A stretch of DNA of 34,124 nucleotides, taken from Hoeflea sp. BAL378 (GTDB lineage: Bacteria; Pseudomonadota; Alphaproteobacteria; Rhizobiales; Rhizobiaceae). This document shows positions 9,266-18,649 of the stretch, one piece after another; the first letter of the stretch is position 1; the number at the start of each line of letters is the position of its first letter. The notes beneath the pieces were generated by a model. That model worked only from the letters and a program-made list of their open reading frames with translations, did no database searches and had not been told where the DNA came from. Location: assembly GCF_000759435.1 (NCBI RefSeq), contig NZ_JRJG01000109.1, forward strand, positions 1-34,124, in the 5' to 3' direction. A program made the position numbers and the translations under genes.

Positions 9266-10032
9266 GCAGCGTGCTGCAGTCGGGAATGATGGTCGAGGTC
9301 GAGGGCGACGGCATGGCGGTGATGCTCGTCCACGGGCTCGGCGGCACGTCCAACACTTGGCAGCCGGTCCTGCCCGCGCTCTCGGGCCTGCGCGTGATCC
9401 GCCCGGATCTTCCCGGCGCCGGCCGCTCGGCCACGCCGGATGGCGTCATCGACGTGGCTTTTCTCGCCAAGGCGCTGATCCGGCTGGCGTCGGACTTGGG
9501 CATCGAGACCATGCACCTGGTCGGCCATTCCTTCGGCACGCTGATTGCCCAGCATGTGGCGGCGGCGCGGCCGGAACTGGTCAGGACGCTCACCCTGTTC
9601 GGCCCGATCATCGAACCCGCCGACGTGGCGCGGGAGCGGCTGCGCGGCCGCGCCAGGGCGGTCCGGCAGGCCGGCATGGCCGACGTCGCCCAACAGGTCT
9701 CGGTCGCCGGACTGGCGGGCTCGGCGATGGAGGACAACCCGACGGCGCTGGCCTTCGTGCGGGAAAGCCACATGCGCCAGTCGGCCGAAGGCTTTGCGAA
9801 ATCCTGCGAAGCGCTGGCCGGCGCAAGCCGGGCGGCCGCCTCTTCGATCAAATGTCCGGTTCTGGCGATTGCAGGCGACGAGGACGCCGTTTCGCCGCCC
9901 GGCAACGCCTACCAATTGGCCGACGAGATCGAGGGCGCCAGCGCCCGGATCCTGCCGGGATGCGGTCATTGGGCGCCCGTCGAAAAGCCGCGGGAGTGCC
10001 GGCAGCTTTTAAGTGAGTTTATACGCGGCTGA
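9262..10032 (+). CDS. Alpha/beta hydrolase
   Basis: This 256-residue alpha/beta hydrolase resembles 3-oxoadipate enol-lactonases and related C-C or ester hydrolases. The catalytic triad is visible as S90 in the nucleophile elbow GHSFGT, D208 in GDEDAVSPP and H236 in GCGHWAPVEKP. The oxyanion region is HGLGG (24-28). The ATG overlaps the stop of the FAH-type gene (ATGA at 9262-9265), so the two are translationally coupled. The pairing of an alpha/beta hydrolase with an FAH enzyme suggests cleavage of a lactone, ester or ring-opened dicarbonyl intermediate. The specific substrate cannot be assigned. Confidence 0.9.
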   Translation: MSSVLQSGMMVEVEGDGMAVMLVHGLGGTSNTWQPVLPALSGLRVIRPDLPGAGRSATPDGVIDVAFLAKALIRLASDLGIETMHLVGHSFGTLIAQHVAAARPELVRTLTLFGPIIEPADVARERLRGRARAVRQAGMADVAQQVSVAGLAGSAMEDNPTALAFVRESHMRQSAEGFAKSCEALAGASRAAASSIKCPVLAIAGDEDAVSPPGNAYQLADEIEGASARILPGCGHWAPVEKPRECRQLLSEFIRG

Positions 10033-10067
10033 ACAAGCCGGAGGGACCTCGGGAGGAGTTCAAAATC

Positions 10068-11381
10068 ATGGATAACGCGAATGGCTACGGTGCCAACGGG
10101 TCGACCCTGTTCACCAATGTCCGGATCCTCGATGCGACCGGCGAACATCCGTTCACCGGCGAAGTGCTGGTCCAGGGCAACCGCATCAAGTCGGTGACCC
10201 GCGGCTCGTCCCGCTACGGCGCCAGCGCCGCCGGCGGCGCCACCGTGATCGACGGCATGGGCGCAACCCTGATGCCCGGTATGATCGACGCGCACCTGCA
10301 TCTGTCGTGGAACAATGCGCCGGGCATCGACCCGATCCAGATGATGGAGCTCGAGGAGCACATGCTGGTCACCATGGAAATGGCCAAGCTGGTGCTCGAC
10401 GCAGGCTTCACCGGCGGCCGCGGCGCGGCTGCCGCCAAGCCGCGGCTCGATGTCGTGGCCAAGCGTTTCATCAACCAGGGCCGCTTCCCCGGACCGCGCT
10501 ATCTGGCTGCAGGCCCCGAGATCACCACCGTCGGCGGGCTCGGCGATTCCGCGCCGTCGCACATTCCGCATGAGGGCCTCAATCTCGGCATAGTCGTCTC
10601 CGGCCCCGAGGAAATCCGCCGCACCGTGCGCCAGCTCATCAAATACGGCGTCGATTCCATCAAGCTCAACCTGTCAGGCGAAGCGATCACCGGCATGGGC
10701 GCCGAGGAAACGCCGATGGCGGAAGAGGAAGTGGCGATGGCGGTCAAGGAAGCCAAATGCCGCAACAAGGTGGTCTCCGCGCATGCCCGCTCCTCCGGCT
10801 CGGTCAAGCAGTGCATCCGCCACGGCATCCAGAACATCTATCATGCCTCCTTCGCCGACGAGGAAAGCCTCGACATGCTCGAGGCCGCCAAGGACAAGCA
10901 CTTCGTCGCCCCCGGCGTCGCCTGGCTGATCAACACCGCCCGCCACGCCGGCGAATGGGGCATCAAGCCCGGCTCGCCGGTTACTATCGAGTATGAGCGC
11001 GAACTCGAAATGTGCACCGAGACGATGAAGAAGATGCATCGCCGCGGCATCCGCATCTGCATCGGTGGCGACTACGGCTTTGCCTGGACCCCCCAGGGCA
11101 CCAACGCCCGGGACCTGCAATATTTCGTCGAGCTCTTCGGCTTCTCGCCGATGGAGGCCATTCTCGCCGGCACCAAATATGGCGGCCAGATCATGTGCAT
11201 GGGCGACGAGCTCGGCATGATCAAGGAAGGCTATCTGGCGGACATCCTGCTGGTCGACGGCGACCCGCTGGCCGACATCCGCATCCTGCAGGACAAGAAC
11301 CGGCTGCTGGCGATCATGAAGGACGGCAAGTTCCACAAGGCGCCGCGCATGAACGAAGCGCGCCGTCGGCTGACCGCGTGA
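10068..11381 (+). CDS. Metal-dependent amidohydrolase
   Basis: This 437-residue protein belongs to the amidohydrolase superfamily (imidazolonepropionase/prolidase-like group), which hydrolyses amide or cyclic amide bonds with a binuclear metal site. Visible metal residues are H76 and H78 (DAHLHLS), K199 as the candidate carboxylated bridging lysine (SIKLNLSGEA), H239 (SAHARSSG), H259 (YHASF) and D335 (GGDYGF). The N- and C-terminal strands form the usual flanking beta domain (GYLADILLVDGDPLADI). GGGAGGAG lies 8-10 bases before the ATG. Within this operon it suggests that the transported substrate or an intermediate contains an amide, lactam or similar bond. Confidence 0.92.
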   Translation: MDNANGYGANGSTLFTNVRILDATGEHPFTGEVLVQGNRIKSVTRGSSRYGASAAGGATVIDGMGATLMPGMIDAHLHLSWNNAPGIDPIQMMELEEHMLVTMEMAKLVLDAGFTGGRGAAAAKPRLDVVAKRFINQGRFPGPRYLAAGPEITTVGGLGDSAPSHIPHEGLNLGIVVSGPEEIRRTVRQLIKYGVDSIKLNLSGEAITGMGAEETPMAEEEVAMAVKEAKCRNKVVSAHARSSGSVKQCIRHGIQNIYHASFADEESLDMLEAAKDKHFVAPGVAWLINTARHAGEWGIKPGSPVTIEYERELEMCTETMKKMHRRGIRICIGGDYGFAWTPQGTNARDLQYFVELFGFSPMEAILAGTKYGGQIMCMGDELGMIKEGYLADILLVDGDPLADIRILQDKNRLLAIMKDGKFHKAPRMNEARRRLTA

Positions 11382-11388
11382 CATCCCG

Positions 11389-12441
11389 ATGAGCCAGCCC
11401 GGCAGCACCGATCGCGATCCCTTCGCCCCCAGTCCCGGCCTGACACGCGGCCAGGGCTGGGGCGTGGTGGCGCTGTTTGCCGCAGCCCTGCTGCTCTGGC
11501 TGTTCTTCGCCCAGTGGCCGGACTGGCTCGACGCCATCCTTCTCTCCAAGAAGGCGTTCCTGAGCGCGATCCTGAACGGGCTGACGCTGGCGGGGCTGTA
11601 TTTCCTGGTGGCGAGCGGCTTCACGCTCGTCTTCGGGCTGATGCGCAACGTCAACCTGGCGCACGGCTCGCTCTATCTGCTCGGCGCCTATATCGGCTAC
11701 GAGGTCGCCACCTGGAGCGGCTACTGGCTGCTCGGCGTGGTCGCCGGTTTCGTGGTGATGGCCGTGATCGGCCTGGTCATGCAGGTGCTGGTGTTCCGCA
11801 GGCTCGAAGGCGACGATCTGCGCCAGACGCTGGTGACGATCGGCATTTCCATCGTCGCCGCCGACCTGATGCTCGCCGGCTGGACCGGGGCCACCTATCA
11901 GATCCTGGTGCCGGAATGGCTCGACGGCGCGGTGAAGACGCCGTTCGTCACGGCCTACCGCTCCAACGGCGCGGCGGTGTTCCTCACCTACCCGTTCTAC
12001 CGGCTCGTGGTGTTGCTCGTGGCCATCGTCATCGGCATCGGCCTCTGGCTGATGCTCAACCGGACCCGCATCGGCATGATGATCCGCGCCGGCGTGGATG
12101 ATCGCGAGATGCTGTCGGCGTCGGGCGCCAATGTCCATGTCATCTTCGCCTTCGTCTTCGCGCTCGGCGCTGGCCTGGCGGGACTTGCGGGCGTGGTCGG
12201 CGGTTCGGCGCTGTCGGTGGCGCCGGGCGAGGACGTGCGCTACCTGCTGGCCTCGCTGGTAGTGGTGATCGTCGGCGGCATGGGTTCCATCACCGGCGCC
12301 GCCATCGGCGCGCTGATCATTGGCCTCGCCGAGCAGATCGGCCTTGTCTATTTCCCCACCTACGGCGTGGTGCTGACCTTCGTCATCATGGTCGTCGTCC
12401 TCGCGGTCCGGCCCCAGGGCATCATGGGGAGAAGCCTATGA
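11389..12441 (+). CDS. ABC transporter permease, branched-chain amino acid (LivH) type
   Basis: This 350-residue inner-membrane permease is of the LivH class of the hydrophobic amino acid uptake family. It has about 8-9 hydrophobic segments. The LivH hallmark GLYFLVASGFTLVFGLMRNVNLAHGSLY lies around residues 67-95, and the coupling-helix region EDVRYLLASLVVVIVGGMGS is near the C-terminus. The N-terminal tail before the first helix (about 22 residues) is polar. It starts 7 bases after the amidohydrolase stop with only a weak ribosome binding site, suggesting translational coupling. Its stop overlaps the next gene by ATGA. The substrate is unknown. This transporter class takes amino acids but also amides, urea and aromatic acids. 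Confidence 0.93.
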   Translation: MSQPGSTDRDPFAPSPGLTRGQGWGVVALFAAALLLWLFFAQWPDWLDAILLSKKAFLSAILNGLTLAGLYFLVASGFTLVFGLMRNVNLAHGSLYLLGAYIGYEVATWSGYWLLGVVAGFVVMAVIGLVMQVLVFRRLEGDDLRQTLVTIGISIVAADLMLAGWTGATYQILVPEWLDGAVKTPFVTAYRSNGAAVFLTYPFYRLVVLLVAIVIGIGLWLMLNRTRIGMMIRAGVDDREMLSASGANVHVIFAFVFALGAGLAGLAGVVGGSALSVAPGEDVRYLLASLVVVIVGGMGSITGAAIGALIIGLAEQIGLVYFPTYGVVLTFVIMVVVLAVRPQGIMGRSL

Positions 12442-13481
12442 CGCTCGCCGCCTTCACACCCGCCGCGCCGGTCCGGAAGAGCTGGTTCGAGAGGCTGGGC
12501 ATCGGCCACGTCCTGCTCGGTGCCTTCCTGCTCCTCTATCCGCTCATCGCCTCCGACTTCTTCCTCACCACCATCGGCGGCTATTCGATGATCCTCGGCA
12601 TGATCGCCCTGTCGCTGATGCTGCTCGCCGGCTATGGCGGCATGGTGAGCCTGGCGCAGATCACCATCGCCGGCGTCGCCGCCTATGTCATCGCCATCTT
12701 CGGCGAGAACAATTCCAACGTCCACGGCTTCGGCTGGCCCTGGTGGATCGCGGCCCCCTTCGGAATTTTCCTGGCGGCGCTGTTCTCGGCGATGTTCGGC
12801 TGGATCGCGGTCAGGACCGAGGGCATCTACACCATCATGATCACGCTGGCGATCGCCACGGCGTCGTTCTATTTCGCCCAGCAGAACTACACGCTGTTCA
12901 ACGGCTTTCCCGGCTACAGCGGCCTGCGCGCGCCGGAAGCCTTCGGCCTCTACTGGCGCGAGCCGAGGCCGTTCTACTATCTCTGCCTGGCCTGCGCGGC
13001 GCTCGCCTATGCCGCCGTCCTTTACGGGTCGCGCTCGACCTTCGGGCTGACTCTGCAGGCGATCCGCGACAATCCGCGGCGGATGCGGGCGATCGGCTAC
13101 GACGTCACCGCCCACAAGGTGTTCGCCTGGTTTCTCTCAGGCCTCATCGCCGGCACGGCGGGCGTGCTGCTGGCCTGGTTCAACGGCCGCATTTCGCCGG
13201 GCACGATCGCGGTCGGGCCGGCCATCAACATTCTCATCATCGCCATCATCGGCGGGCTTCGCCACCCGATCGGCCCGTTCCTGGGCGCGGTCGTGGTCGT
13301 GCTGATGCAGACATTCGCCATCGATATTGTCGGAGCTGAACGCTTCAACACATTGATCGGTCTCTTTTTTCTGGTGATCGTGTTCGTGTCGCCGGATGGA
13401 ATTCTCGGGCTCTGGGAACGGTTCAAGCCATCCCAGGACCGGGATGGCTGGCACTCGCGGCCGGACGGTACGGGAGTGTAA
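12438..13481 (+). CDS. ABC transporter permease, branched-chain amino acid (LivM) type
   Basis: This 347-residue permease partners the preceding LivH-type protein to form the membrane channel of the importer. It has about 9-10 hydrophobic segments and LivM hallmarks: LSLMLLAGYGGMVSLAQ near residues 56-72, the ALRDNP-like coupling motif (QAIRDNPRRMRAIGYD), and IIAIIGGLRHPIGPFLGA toward the C-terminus. The ATG overlaps the upstream stop by four bases. The C-terminal tail after the last helix is polar (LWERFKPSQDRDGWHSRPD). Confidence 0.93.
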   Translation: MTLAAFTPAAPVRKSWFERLGIGHVLLGAFLLLYPLIASDFFLTTIGGYSMILGMIALSLMLLAGYGGMVSLAQITIAGVAAYVIAIFGENNSNVHGFGWPWWIAAPFGIFLAALFSAMFGWIAVRTEGIYTIMITLAIATASFYFAQQNYTLFNGFPGYSGLRAPEAFGLYWREPRPFYYLCLACAALAYAAVLYGSRSTFGLTLQAIRDNPRRMRAIGYDVTAHKVFAWFLSGLIAGTAGVLLAWFNGRISPGTIAVGPAINILIIAIIGGLRHPIGPFLGAVVVVLMQTFAIDIVGAERFNTLIGLFFLVIVFVSPDGILGLWERFKPSQDRDGWHSRPDGTGV

Positions 13482-13507
13482 CTGTTGAGGATCATAGGGA
13501 GGACTAC

Positions 13508-14755
13508 ATGAGCATTACCAGACGGACCATGCTGGCACTGGCGCTGGCCACGGGACTGGTCGCCCCATCCATCACCATGGCGCAGGCCGAAACCGTGAAA
13601 ATCGGCCTGCTCGCCACCTTCGAAGGCGCCTTCACCGTACTCGGTGAGGACGGCGAGCGCGGCGCGATGACCGCCGTTGACGAGTTCGGCAGCAAGGCTG
13701 CCGGCATGGACATCGAGATCGTCAAGGGCTCGTCGGATGCGTCCCCTGACAGCGCCGTTCGCGCAGCCCGCAAGCTGGTGGAACAGGATGGCGTCAAGAT
13801 CCTGGTCGGCCCGCTGTCGGGCGACGAAGGCATCGCCGTCAAGGAATATGCCAAGACCCAGCCGGACGTGACCTTCATCAACGGCTCATCGGCCGCACAG
13901 GACACCACGTTCCGCGAGCCCGCGGAAAACTTCTTCCGCTTCTCCACCGACGGCGCCCAGTGGATGGCCGGTCTCGGGACCTACGCCTACAACGACAAGG
14001 GCTACAAGACCGTCGCAACCGTGGCGGAAGACTACTCCTTCCCCTACACGCAGGTGTTCGGCTTCATGGCCGAGTTCTGCAAGGCCGGCGGCAAGGTCCC
14101 GTCGAAATCCTGGGTGCCGATCGGCAACAAGGACTACTCGTCGGTCATCGCCGCCATTCCCGACGACGTCGACGCGATCTATGTCGCGCTTGGCGGGGCT
14201 GACGCGGTCAACTTCCTGAGCCAGTACCAGCAGTCGGGCGGCCAGGCTCCGCTGATCGGCGGTTCCATCACCGTCGACCAGACGGTGCTGACCTCGAAGG
14301 GCAAGCTGCGCGACGTGCTCATCGGCACGCCCGCGGCAGGTCCGACGGCCGACACCAATGACTCGCAGGCCTGGAAGGACTTCGTCGAAGCCTACAAGAA
14401 GCAGCCCGGCGCCTTCCCCTCGCCGTCGCTGTTCGCGCATGCCTATTACATCGGCATGAAGGCGGCGATCCTGGCGCTCGATGAAGTCGGCGGCGATCTC
14501 TCCGATGGTGGCAAGAAGTACCGCGAAGCATTGGCCAAGCTGTCCTTCGACACACCGACCGGCAAGGTCTCGCTTGATGCCAATCGCAATGCGATCGCCG
14601 ACATCTACCTGACCGAAGTCACCGAAGATGCGGACGGCAACCTGGTCAACAAGATGATCCAGACCGTCCAGCAGGTGAACCAGACGCTCGGCATCGACGA
14701 GGCTGAATTCCGCGCGCTCGGCGCGGTCAGCCGCGACAACCCGAGCTGCGAATAA
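13508..14755 (+). CDS. ABC transporter substrate-binding protein, branched-chain amino acid type
   Basis: This 415-residue periplasmic binding protein delivers the ligand to the LivH/LivM-type permeases. The signal peptide (about 1-27, likely cleavage in TMAQA-ETVK) includes TRRTMLAL, a possible twin-arginine motif. The mature domain begins with the family pattern KIGLLATFEGAFTVLGED and includes VKILVGPLSGDEG and DAIYVALGGADAVNFLSQY. A GGGAGG ribosome binding site precedes the ATG. The fold is the Leu/Ile/Val-binding (Peripla_BP_6) type, but it belongs to the divergent group often found with aromatic or amide catabolic genes, so the ligand should not be assumed to be an amino acid. Confidence 0.92.
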   Translation: MSITRRTMLALALATGLVAPSITMAQAETVKIGLLATFEGAFTVLGEDGERGAMTAVDEFGSKAAGMDIEIVKGSSDASPDSAVRAARKLVEQDGVKILVGPLSGDEGIAVKEYAKTQPDVTFINGSSAAQDTTFREPAENFFRFSTDGAQWMAGLGTYAYNDKGYKTVATVAEDYSFPYTQVFGFMAEFCKAGGKVPSKSWVPIGNKDYSSVIAAIPDDVDAIYVALGGADAVNFLSQYQQSGGQAPLIGGSITVDQTVLTSKGKLRDVLIGTPAAGPTADTNDSQAWKDFVEAYKKQPGAFPSPSLFAHAYYIGMKAAILALDEVGGDLSDGGKKYREALAKLSFDTPTGKVSLDANRNAIADIYLTEVTEDADGNLVNKMIQTVQQVNQTLGIDEAEFRALGAVSRDNPSCE

Positions 14756-14779
14756 GTCAACCTGTCAGGGACAAGACCA

Positions 14780-15565
14780 GTGGAACACAATGTTGCAGCC
14801 TCACGTTTGCAGGGAACCGGCGCCCACGCGCTGGAGCTTGACGGCGTGGCTCGCCATTTTGGCGCACTGGTCGCCCTGACCGGCATCACCATGAGGATCG
14901 CGCCCGGCGAACGGCGCGCGGTCCTCGGCTCGAATGGCGCGGGAAAGACGACGCTGTTCAACGCCGTCACCGGCGACTTCCTGCCCACCGCCGGGCGCAT
15001 CCGCTTTTTCGGCGAGGACATCACCGCGCTCGCGCCGCACGAGCGGATCCGCCGCGGCCTGCGCCGCACCTACCAGATCTCGCAATTGTTCACCAACCTG
15101 TCGGTGCTGGATTCGATCTATCTCGCCTGCCGCGGCGTGTCGCGCCGGCGCTTCTCGCTGCTGCGCCCGTCTCTGTCCGACCCCAACATGGCGCAGGCCG
15201 AATCCATCATGCATGTGGTGCATCTCGACGCCGATCGCGACAAGCTTGTCGGCACCCTCTCCCATGGCCAGCAGCGGCAATTGGAAATCGCCCTGGCGCT
15301 CGCCGGCGCGCCGCGCTTCATCCTGTTCGACGAGCCCGCCGCCGGGTTGTCGCCGACCGAACGCCGCGACCTCGTGGCCATCCTCAACGCTTTGCCGAAA
15401 TACATCGGCTACATCATCATCGAGCATGACCTCGATGTGGCGCTGCGCGTGTCCGAATATGTCTCGATGATGCACAATGGCCGGCTGTTCAAGGAAGGCA
15501 CGCCCGAAGAGATCGAAAACGACCCGATGGTGCAGGAAATCTACCTGGGAGGCGGGCATGGCTGA
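14780..15565 (+). CDS. ABC transporter ATP-binding protein, LivG type
   Basis: This 261-residue ATPase energises the importer. Walker A is GSNGAGKTT (50-58), the signature is LSHGQ (160-164), Walker B ends in D184-E185 (ILFDEPAAGL), and the switch histidine is H216 (IIIEHDLDVA). The LivG-specific RTYQISQLFTNLSVLD segment follows the Q-loop. The best start is GTG at 14780, with AGGGA about 9 bases upstream; a nearby ATG at 14790 is out of frame. The stop overlaps the start of the LivF-type fusion by eight bases. Confidence 0.92.
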   Translation: MEHNVAASRLQGTGAHALELDGVARHFGALVALTGITMRIAPGERRAVLGSNGAGKTTLFNAVTGDFLPTAGRIRFFGEDITALAPHERIRRGLRRTYQISQLFTNLSVLDSIYLACRGVSRRRFSLLRPSLSDPNMAQAESIMHVVHLDADRDKLVGTLSHGQQRQLEIALALAGAPRFILFDEPAAGLSPTERRDLVAILNALPKYIGYIIIEHDLDVALRVSEYVSMMHNGRLFKEGTPEEIENDPMVQEIYLGGGHG

Positions 15566-17777
15566 GCCCAAGGCCGGAGCGCCCAAGGCGGCGCTGACGA
15601 TCGACGACCTGCACGTCTATTACGGCGAAGCCCATGTCGTCCAAGGCGTGTCGCTCAGGCTCGAGAGCGGCGTGATGAGCGTCGTCGGCCGCAACGGCAT
15701 GGGCAAGACGACGCTGTGCAACACCATCACCGGCCTCAAGCAGGCCCGCTCCGGCTCGATCCGCGTCTACGGCCGCGAGATCTCCCGGCTCGAGCCGCAC
15801 AAGATCCATGCGGCCGGCATCGCCTATGTGCCGCAGGGACGGCGGGTGTGGCCGAGCCTGTCGGTCGACGAACACCTGCGGCTTGTGGCGTCGAAGGACC
15901 AGGAGGCGGCCTGGACCCTCGACCGCATCTACCAGACCTTCCCGAGGCTTGCCGAGCGGCGCGGCAATGGCGGCTCCCAGCTTTCGGGCGGCGAGCAGCA
16001 GATGCTGGCGATCTCGCGCGCGCTGCTGGCCAATCCCCGGCTGCTGGTGATGGACGAGCCGACCGAGGGGCTGGCGCCCGTGATCGTCGACCAGGTGGCC
16101 GGGATGCTGTCCATGCTCGGCCACGAGGGCGACATGGCGATCCTGGTGATCGAACAGAACATCGGCGTGGCGACGGCGGTGTCCGACACCGTGGCGATCA
16201 TGGTCAATGGCCGCATCAACCGGATCATGGACTCCCGGGCGCTCGCTGCAGACCGCGACCTGCAACAGCGGCTGCTCGGCGTCGGCCGCCACAGCGACGA
16301 CATCGCCCCCGAGCAACCCGAGGACGGGCCGGCCGCGCGCGAACTGCTGGCGCAGGTCTATGCGGTGCAGCGCGGCGGGGCACAGCAGGATCCGCAGTCG
16401 CTGAGCAGCGGCAATTTCCGCATCCAGGACTCGCTGCCCAACCGCTGGAACCTGCCGCCCACCAGCCTCCGCGACACGGCGTATCGCGAACAGCAGCCGG
16501 AGAAGGCGATCGACAAGGTTTTTGCCCTGCCGCTGTCCGAACGGATCGGCAAGACGGCGCTGATCGCCGGAACCTTCGACACCAAGGGCGAGGAGTTGCG
16601 CTTCATCCGCGACTGCCTGAAATCGGTTGGCATTCCGGTGAAGACCGTCGACCTGTCAACGTCGGGCAAACCATCGCGGTGCGACGTCACGCCGATGCAG
16701 GTGGCGTCGATGCATCCCGGCGGCACCAGCGCGGTGTTCGGCACCGATCGCGGCCAGTCGGTCACGGCCATGGCGGAGGCCTTCGCCCGGTGGATCGGAC
16801 GCGAGACCGGCATCGGCGGCGTCATTTCCGCCGGCGGTTCCGGCGGCACCTCGCTTGCGACCGCGGGCATGCGGGTCCTGCCGGTGGGCATTCCCAAGAT
16901 CATGGTCTCGACGCTCGCCTCCGGCGACACGGCGCCCTTTGTCGGCTCCACCGACATCAACATGTTCCATTCCGTGGCCGACGTGCAGGGCCTCAACCAG
17001 ATCACCGAGCGGGTGCTCGCCAACGCCGCCCATGCGCTGGCAGGCATGATCGCGCGGCTGCCGAGCGGGCCGGAGATGATGGCCAAACGCGCGGCGGCGC
17101 GGCCGGCGATCGGCATGACCATGTTCGGCGTCACCACGGTCGGCGTCCAGGCGGTGCAGAAGATCCTGGAGCCCGATTACGACTGCCTCGTGTTTCACGC
17201 CACCGGAACCGGCGGCCGCGCCATGGAGGCGCTCGGCCATTCCGGCATGCTGGCCGGATTTGTCGACCTCACCACCACGGAAGTGGCCGACATGATCGTG
17301 GGCGGCGTGTTCCCGGCGGATGCGAACCGCTTCGGCGCGGCGATCGAGACCGGCCTGCCCTGGGTCGGCTCGGCCGGGGCGCTGGACATGTGCAATTTCG
17401 GCGCGCGCGCGACTGTGCCCGACCGGTTCAACGGCCGCAACTTCGTCATCCACAATCCCGCCGTCACGCTGATGCGCACCACGGCGGAGGAAAACCGGGC
17501 CATGGGCGAATGGATCGGAAGCCGCATGAACCTGATGGAAGGGCCAGCGATCTTCCTCATTCCCGAGGGCGGCGTCTCCATCCTCGACCGGCCGGGCGGC
17601 CCGTTCCACGACCCCGCGGCCGACAAGGCGCTGTTCGACGCGCTCGAAGCCACGGTGCGCCAGACCGCGCGGCGCAAGATCGTCCGCGTCAACGCCAACA
17701 TCAATGACGAGGCGTTTTCCACGGCCGTGGCAGGCGCCTTCAGATCGATTTCGACCCCGCTGAGGAGAACTGCGTAG
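15558..17777 (+). CDS. Fusion protein: LivF-type ABC ATPase + Tm-1-like (UPF0261) domain
   Basis: This single 739-residue frame joins two complete proteins. Residues 1-245 are a LivF-type ABC ATPase: Walker [10 protein letters not shown] (44-52), signature LSGGE (142-146), Walker B with D166-E167, and the usual LivF glutamine (IEQN) at the switch position. Residues about 245-330 are a polar Gln/Pro-rich linker. Residues about 333-739 are a full UPF0261/Tm-1-like ATP-binding domain: [10 protein letters not shown] (338-347), [11 protein letters not shown] (426-436), [15 protein letters not shown] (455-469), [18 protein letters not shown] (546-563) and a C-terminal NANINDEAF. The start at 15558 has GGGAGG upstream and overlaps the LivG-type gene by eight bases. 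LivF proteins are normally about 240 residues, so the added domain is exceptional. The next gene encodes the TIM-barrel partner usually found with this domain. The function of the domain is unknown; coupling transport to ATP-dependent chemistry is inference. Confidence 0.92.
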   Translation: MAEPKAGAPKAALTIDDLHVYYGEAHVVQGVSLRLESGVMSVVGRNGMGKTTLCNTITGLKQARSGSIRVYGREISRLEPHKIHAAGIAYVPQGRRVWPSLSVDEHLRLVASKDQEAAWTLDRIYQTFPRLAERRGNGGSQLSGGEQQMLAISRALLANPRLLVMDEPTEGLAPVIVDQVAGMLSMLGHEGDMAILVIEQNIGVATAVSDTVAIMVNGRINRIMDSRALAADRDLQQRLLGVGRHSDDIAPEQPEDGPAARELLAQVYAVQRGGAQQDPQSLSSGNFRIQDSLPNRWNLPPTSLRDTAYREQQPEKAIDKVFALPLSERIGKTALIAGTFDTKGEELRFIRDCLKSVGIPVKTVDLSTSGKPSRCDVTPMQVASMHPGGTSAVFGTDRGQSVTAMAEAFARWIGRETGIGGVISAGGSGGTSLATAGMRVLPVGIPKIMVSTLASGDTAPFVGSTDINMFHSVADVQGLNQITERVLANAAHALAGMIARLPSGPEMMAKRAAARPAIGMTMFGVTTVGVQAVQKILEPDYDCLVFHATGTGGRAMEALGHSGMLAGFVDLTTTEVADMIVGGVFPADANRFGAAIETGLPWVGSAGALDMCNFGARATVPDRFNGRNFVIHNPAVTLMRTTAEENRAMGEWIGSRMNLMEGPAIFLIPEGGVSILDRPGGPFHDPAADKALFDALEATVRQTARRKIVRVNANINDEAFSTAVAGAFRSISTPLRRTA

Positions 17778-18607
17778 TGGCCAGATTTGAGCGCAAGCAA
17801 CTGATGGAGCGGTTCCAGCAGATGAAACGCGATCGCGTGCCGATCATCGGCGGCGGCGCGGGAACCGGCCTGTCGGCCAAATGCGAGGAACAGGGCGGGA
17901 TCGACCTGATCGTCATCTACAATTCGGGACGCTACCGCATGGCCGGGCGCGGCTCGCTGTCGGGCCTGATGGCCTATGGCAACGCCAATGACGTGGTGGT
18001 CGAGATGGCGCGGGAAATCCTTCCCGTGGTCAGGCACACGCCGGTTCTGGCCGGCGTCAACGGCACCGATCCGTTCTGCATCTTCGACAAGTTCCTGGGG
18101 GACCTCAAGGATCTCGGCTTTGCGGGCGTGCAGAACTTCCCCACGGTCGGCCTGATCGACGGCACCTTCCGCGCCAATCTCGAAGAAACCGGCATGTCCT
18201 ACGGGCTCGAGGTCGACATGATCGCGGCGGCCCACCGGCTCGACATGCTGACCACGCCCTATGTCTTCTGCGAGGACGACGCCGCGGCCATGGCCAGGGC
18301 CGGCGCCGACATCATCGTCTGCCACCTGGGCCTGACCACCGGCGGCTCGATCGGCGCGGAGACGTCGCTCAAGCTCGAGGACTGCCCGGCGCTGGTCGAC
18401 GCCTGGTCGGAGGCCGCGCTGAAGGTCAACAAGGATGCGATCGTGCTGGTCCATGGCGGGCCGGTCTCGTCGCCGGACGACGCCAGCTTCGTGCTCAACC
18501 GCAGCCGCAATTGCCACGGTTTTTACGGGGCGTCATCGATGGAGCGGCTGCCCACGGAGCAGGCGCTGACGGAACAAACACGCAAATTCAAGGCGGTCAC
18601 CTTCTAG
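17777..18607 (+). CDS. Phosphoenolpyruvate hydrolase-like TIM-barrel protein
   Basis: This 276-residue protein is of the PEP_hydrolase-like (Pfam-type TIM-barrel signal transduction) family. The N-terminal phosphate-binding region [17 protein letters not shown] (26-42) and the [17 protein letters not shown] motif that follows are characteristic, as are [21 protein letters not shown] and the C-terminal [12 protein letters not shown]. The start is GTG at 17777, sharing one base with the upstream TAG stop; TGAGGAGA provides the ribosome binding site. Tm-1-like domains and this barrel occur as neighbours in bacteria, and the tomato Tm-1 protein carries both in one chain. That supports a joint reaction or complex, though none is established. 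Confidence 0.88.
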   Translation: MARFERKQLMERFQQMKRDRVPIIGGGAGTGLSAKCEEQGGIDLIVIYNSGRYRMAGRGSLSGLMAYGNANDVVVEMAREILPVVRHTPVLAGVNGTDPFCIFDKFLGDLKDLGFAGVQNFPTVGLIDGTFRANLEETGMSYGLEVDMIAAAHRLDMLTTPYVFCEDDAAAMARAGADIIVCHLGLTTGGSIGAETSLKLEDCPALVDAWSEAALKVNKDAIVLVHGGPVSSPDDASFVLNRSRNCHGFYGASSMERLPTEQALTEQTRKFKAVTF

Positions 18608-18649
18608 GCAACGCGCCGGAAGCGCCCGGAATACAGGGAGGAATGAAAA

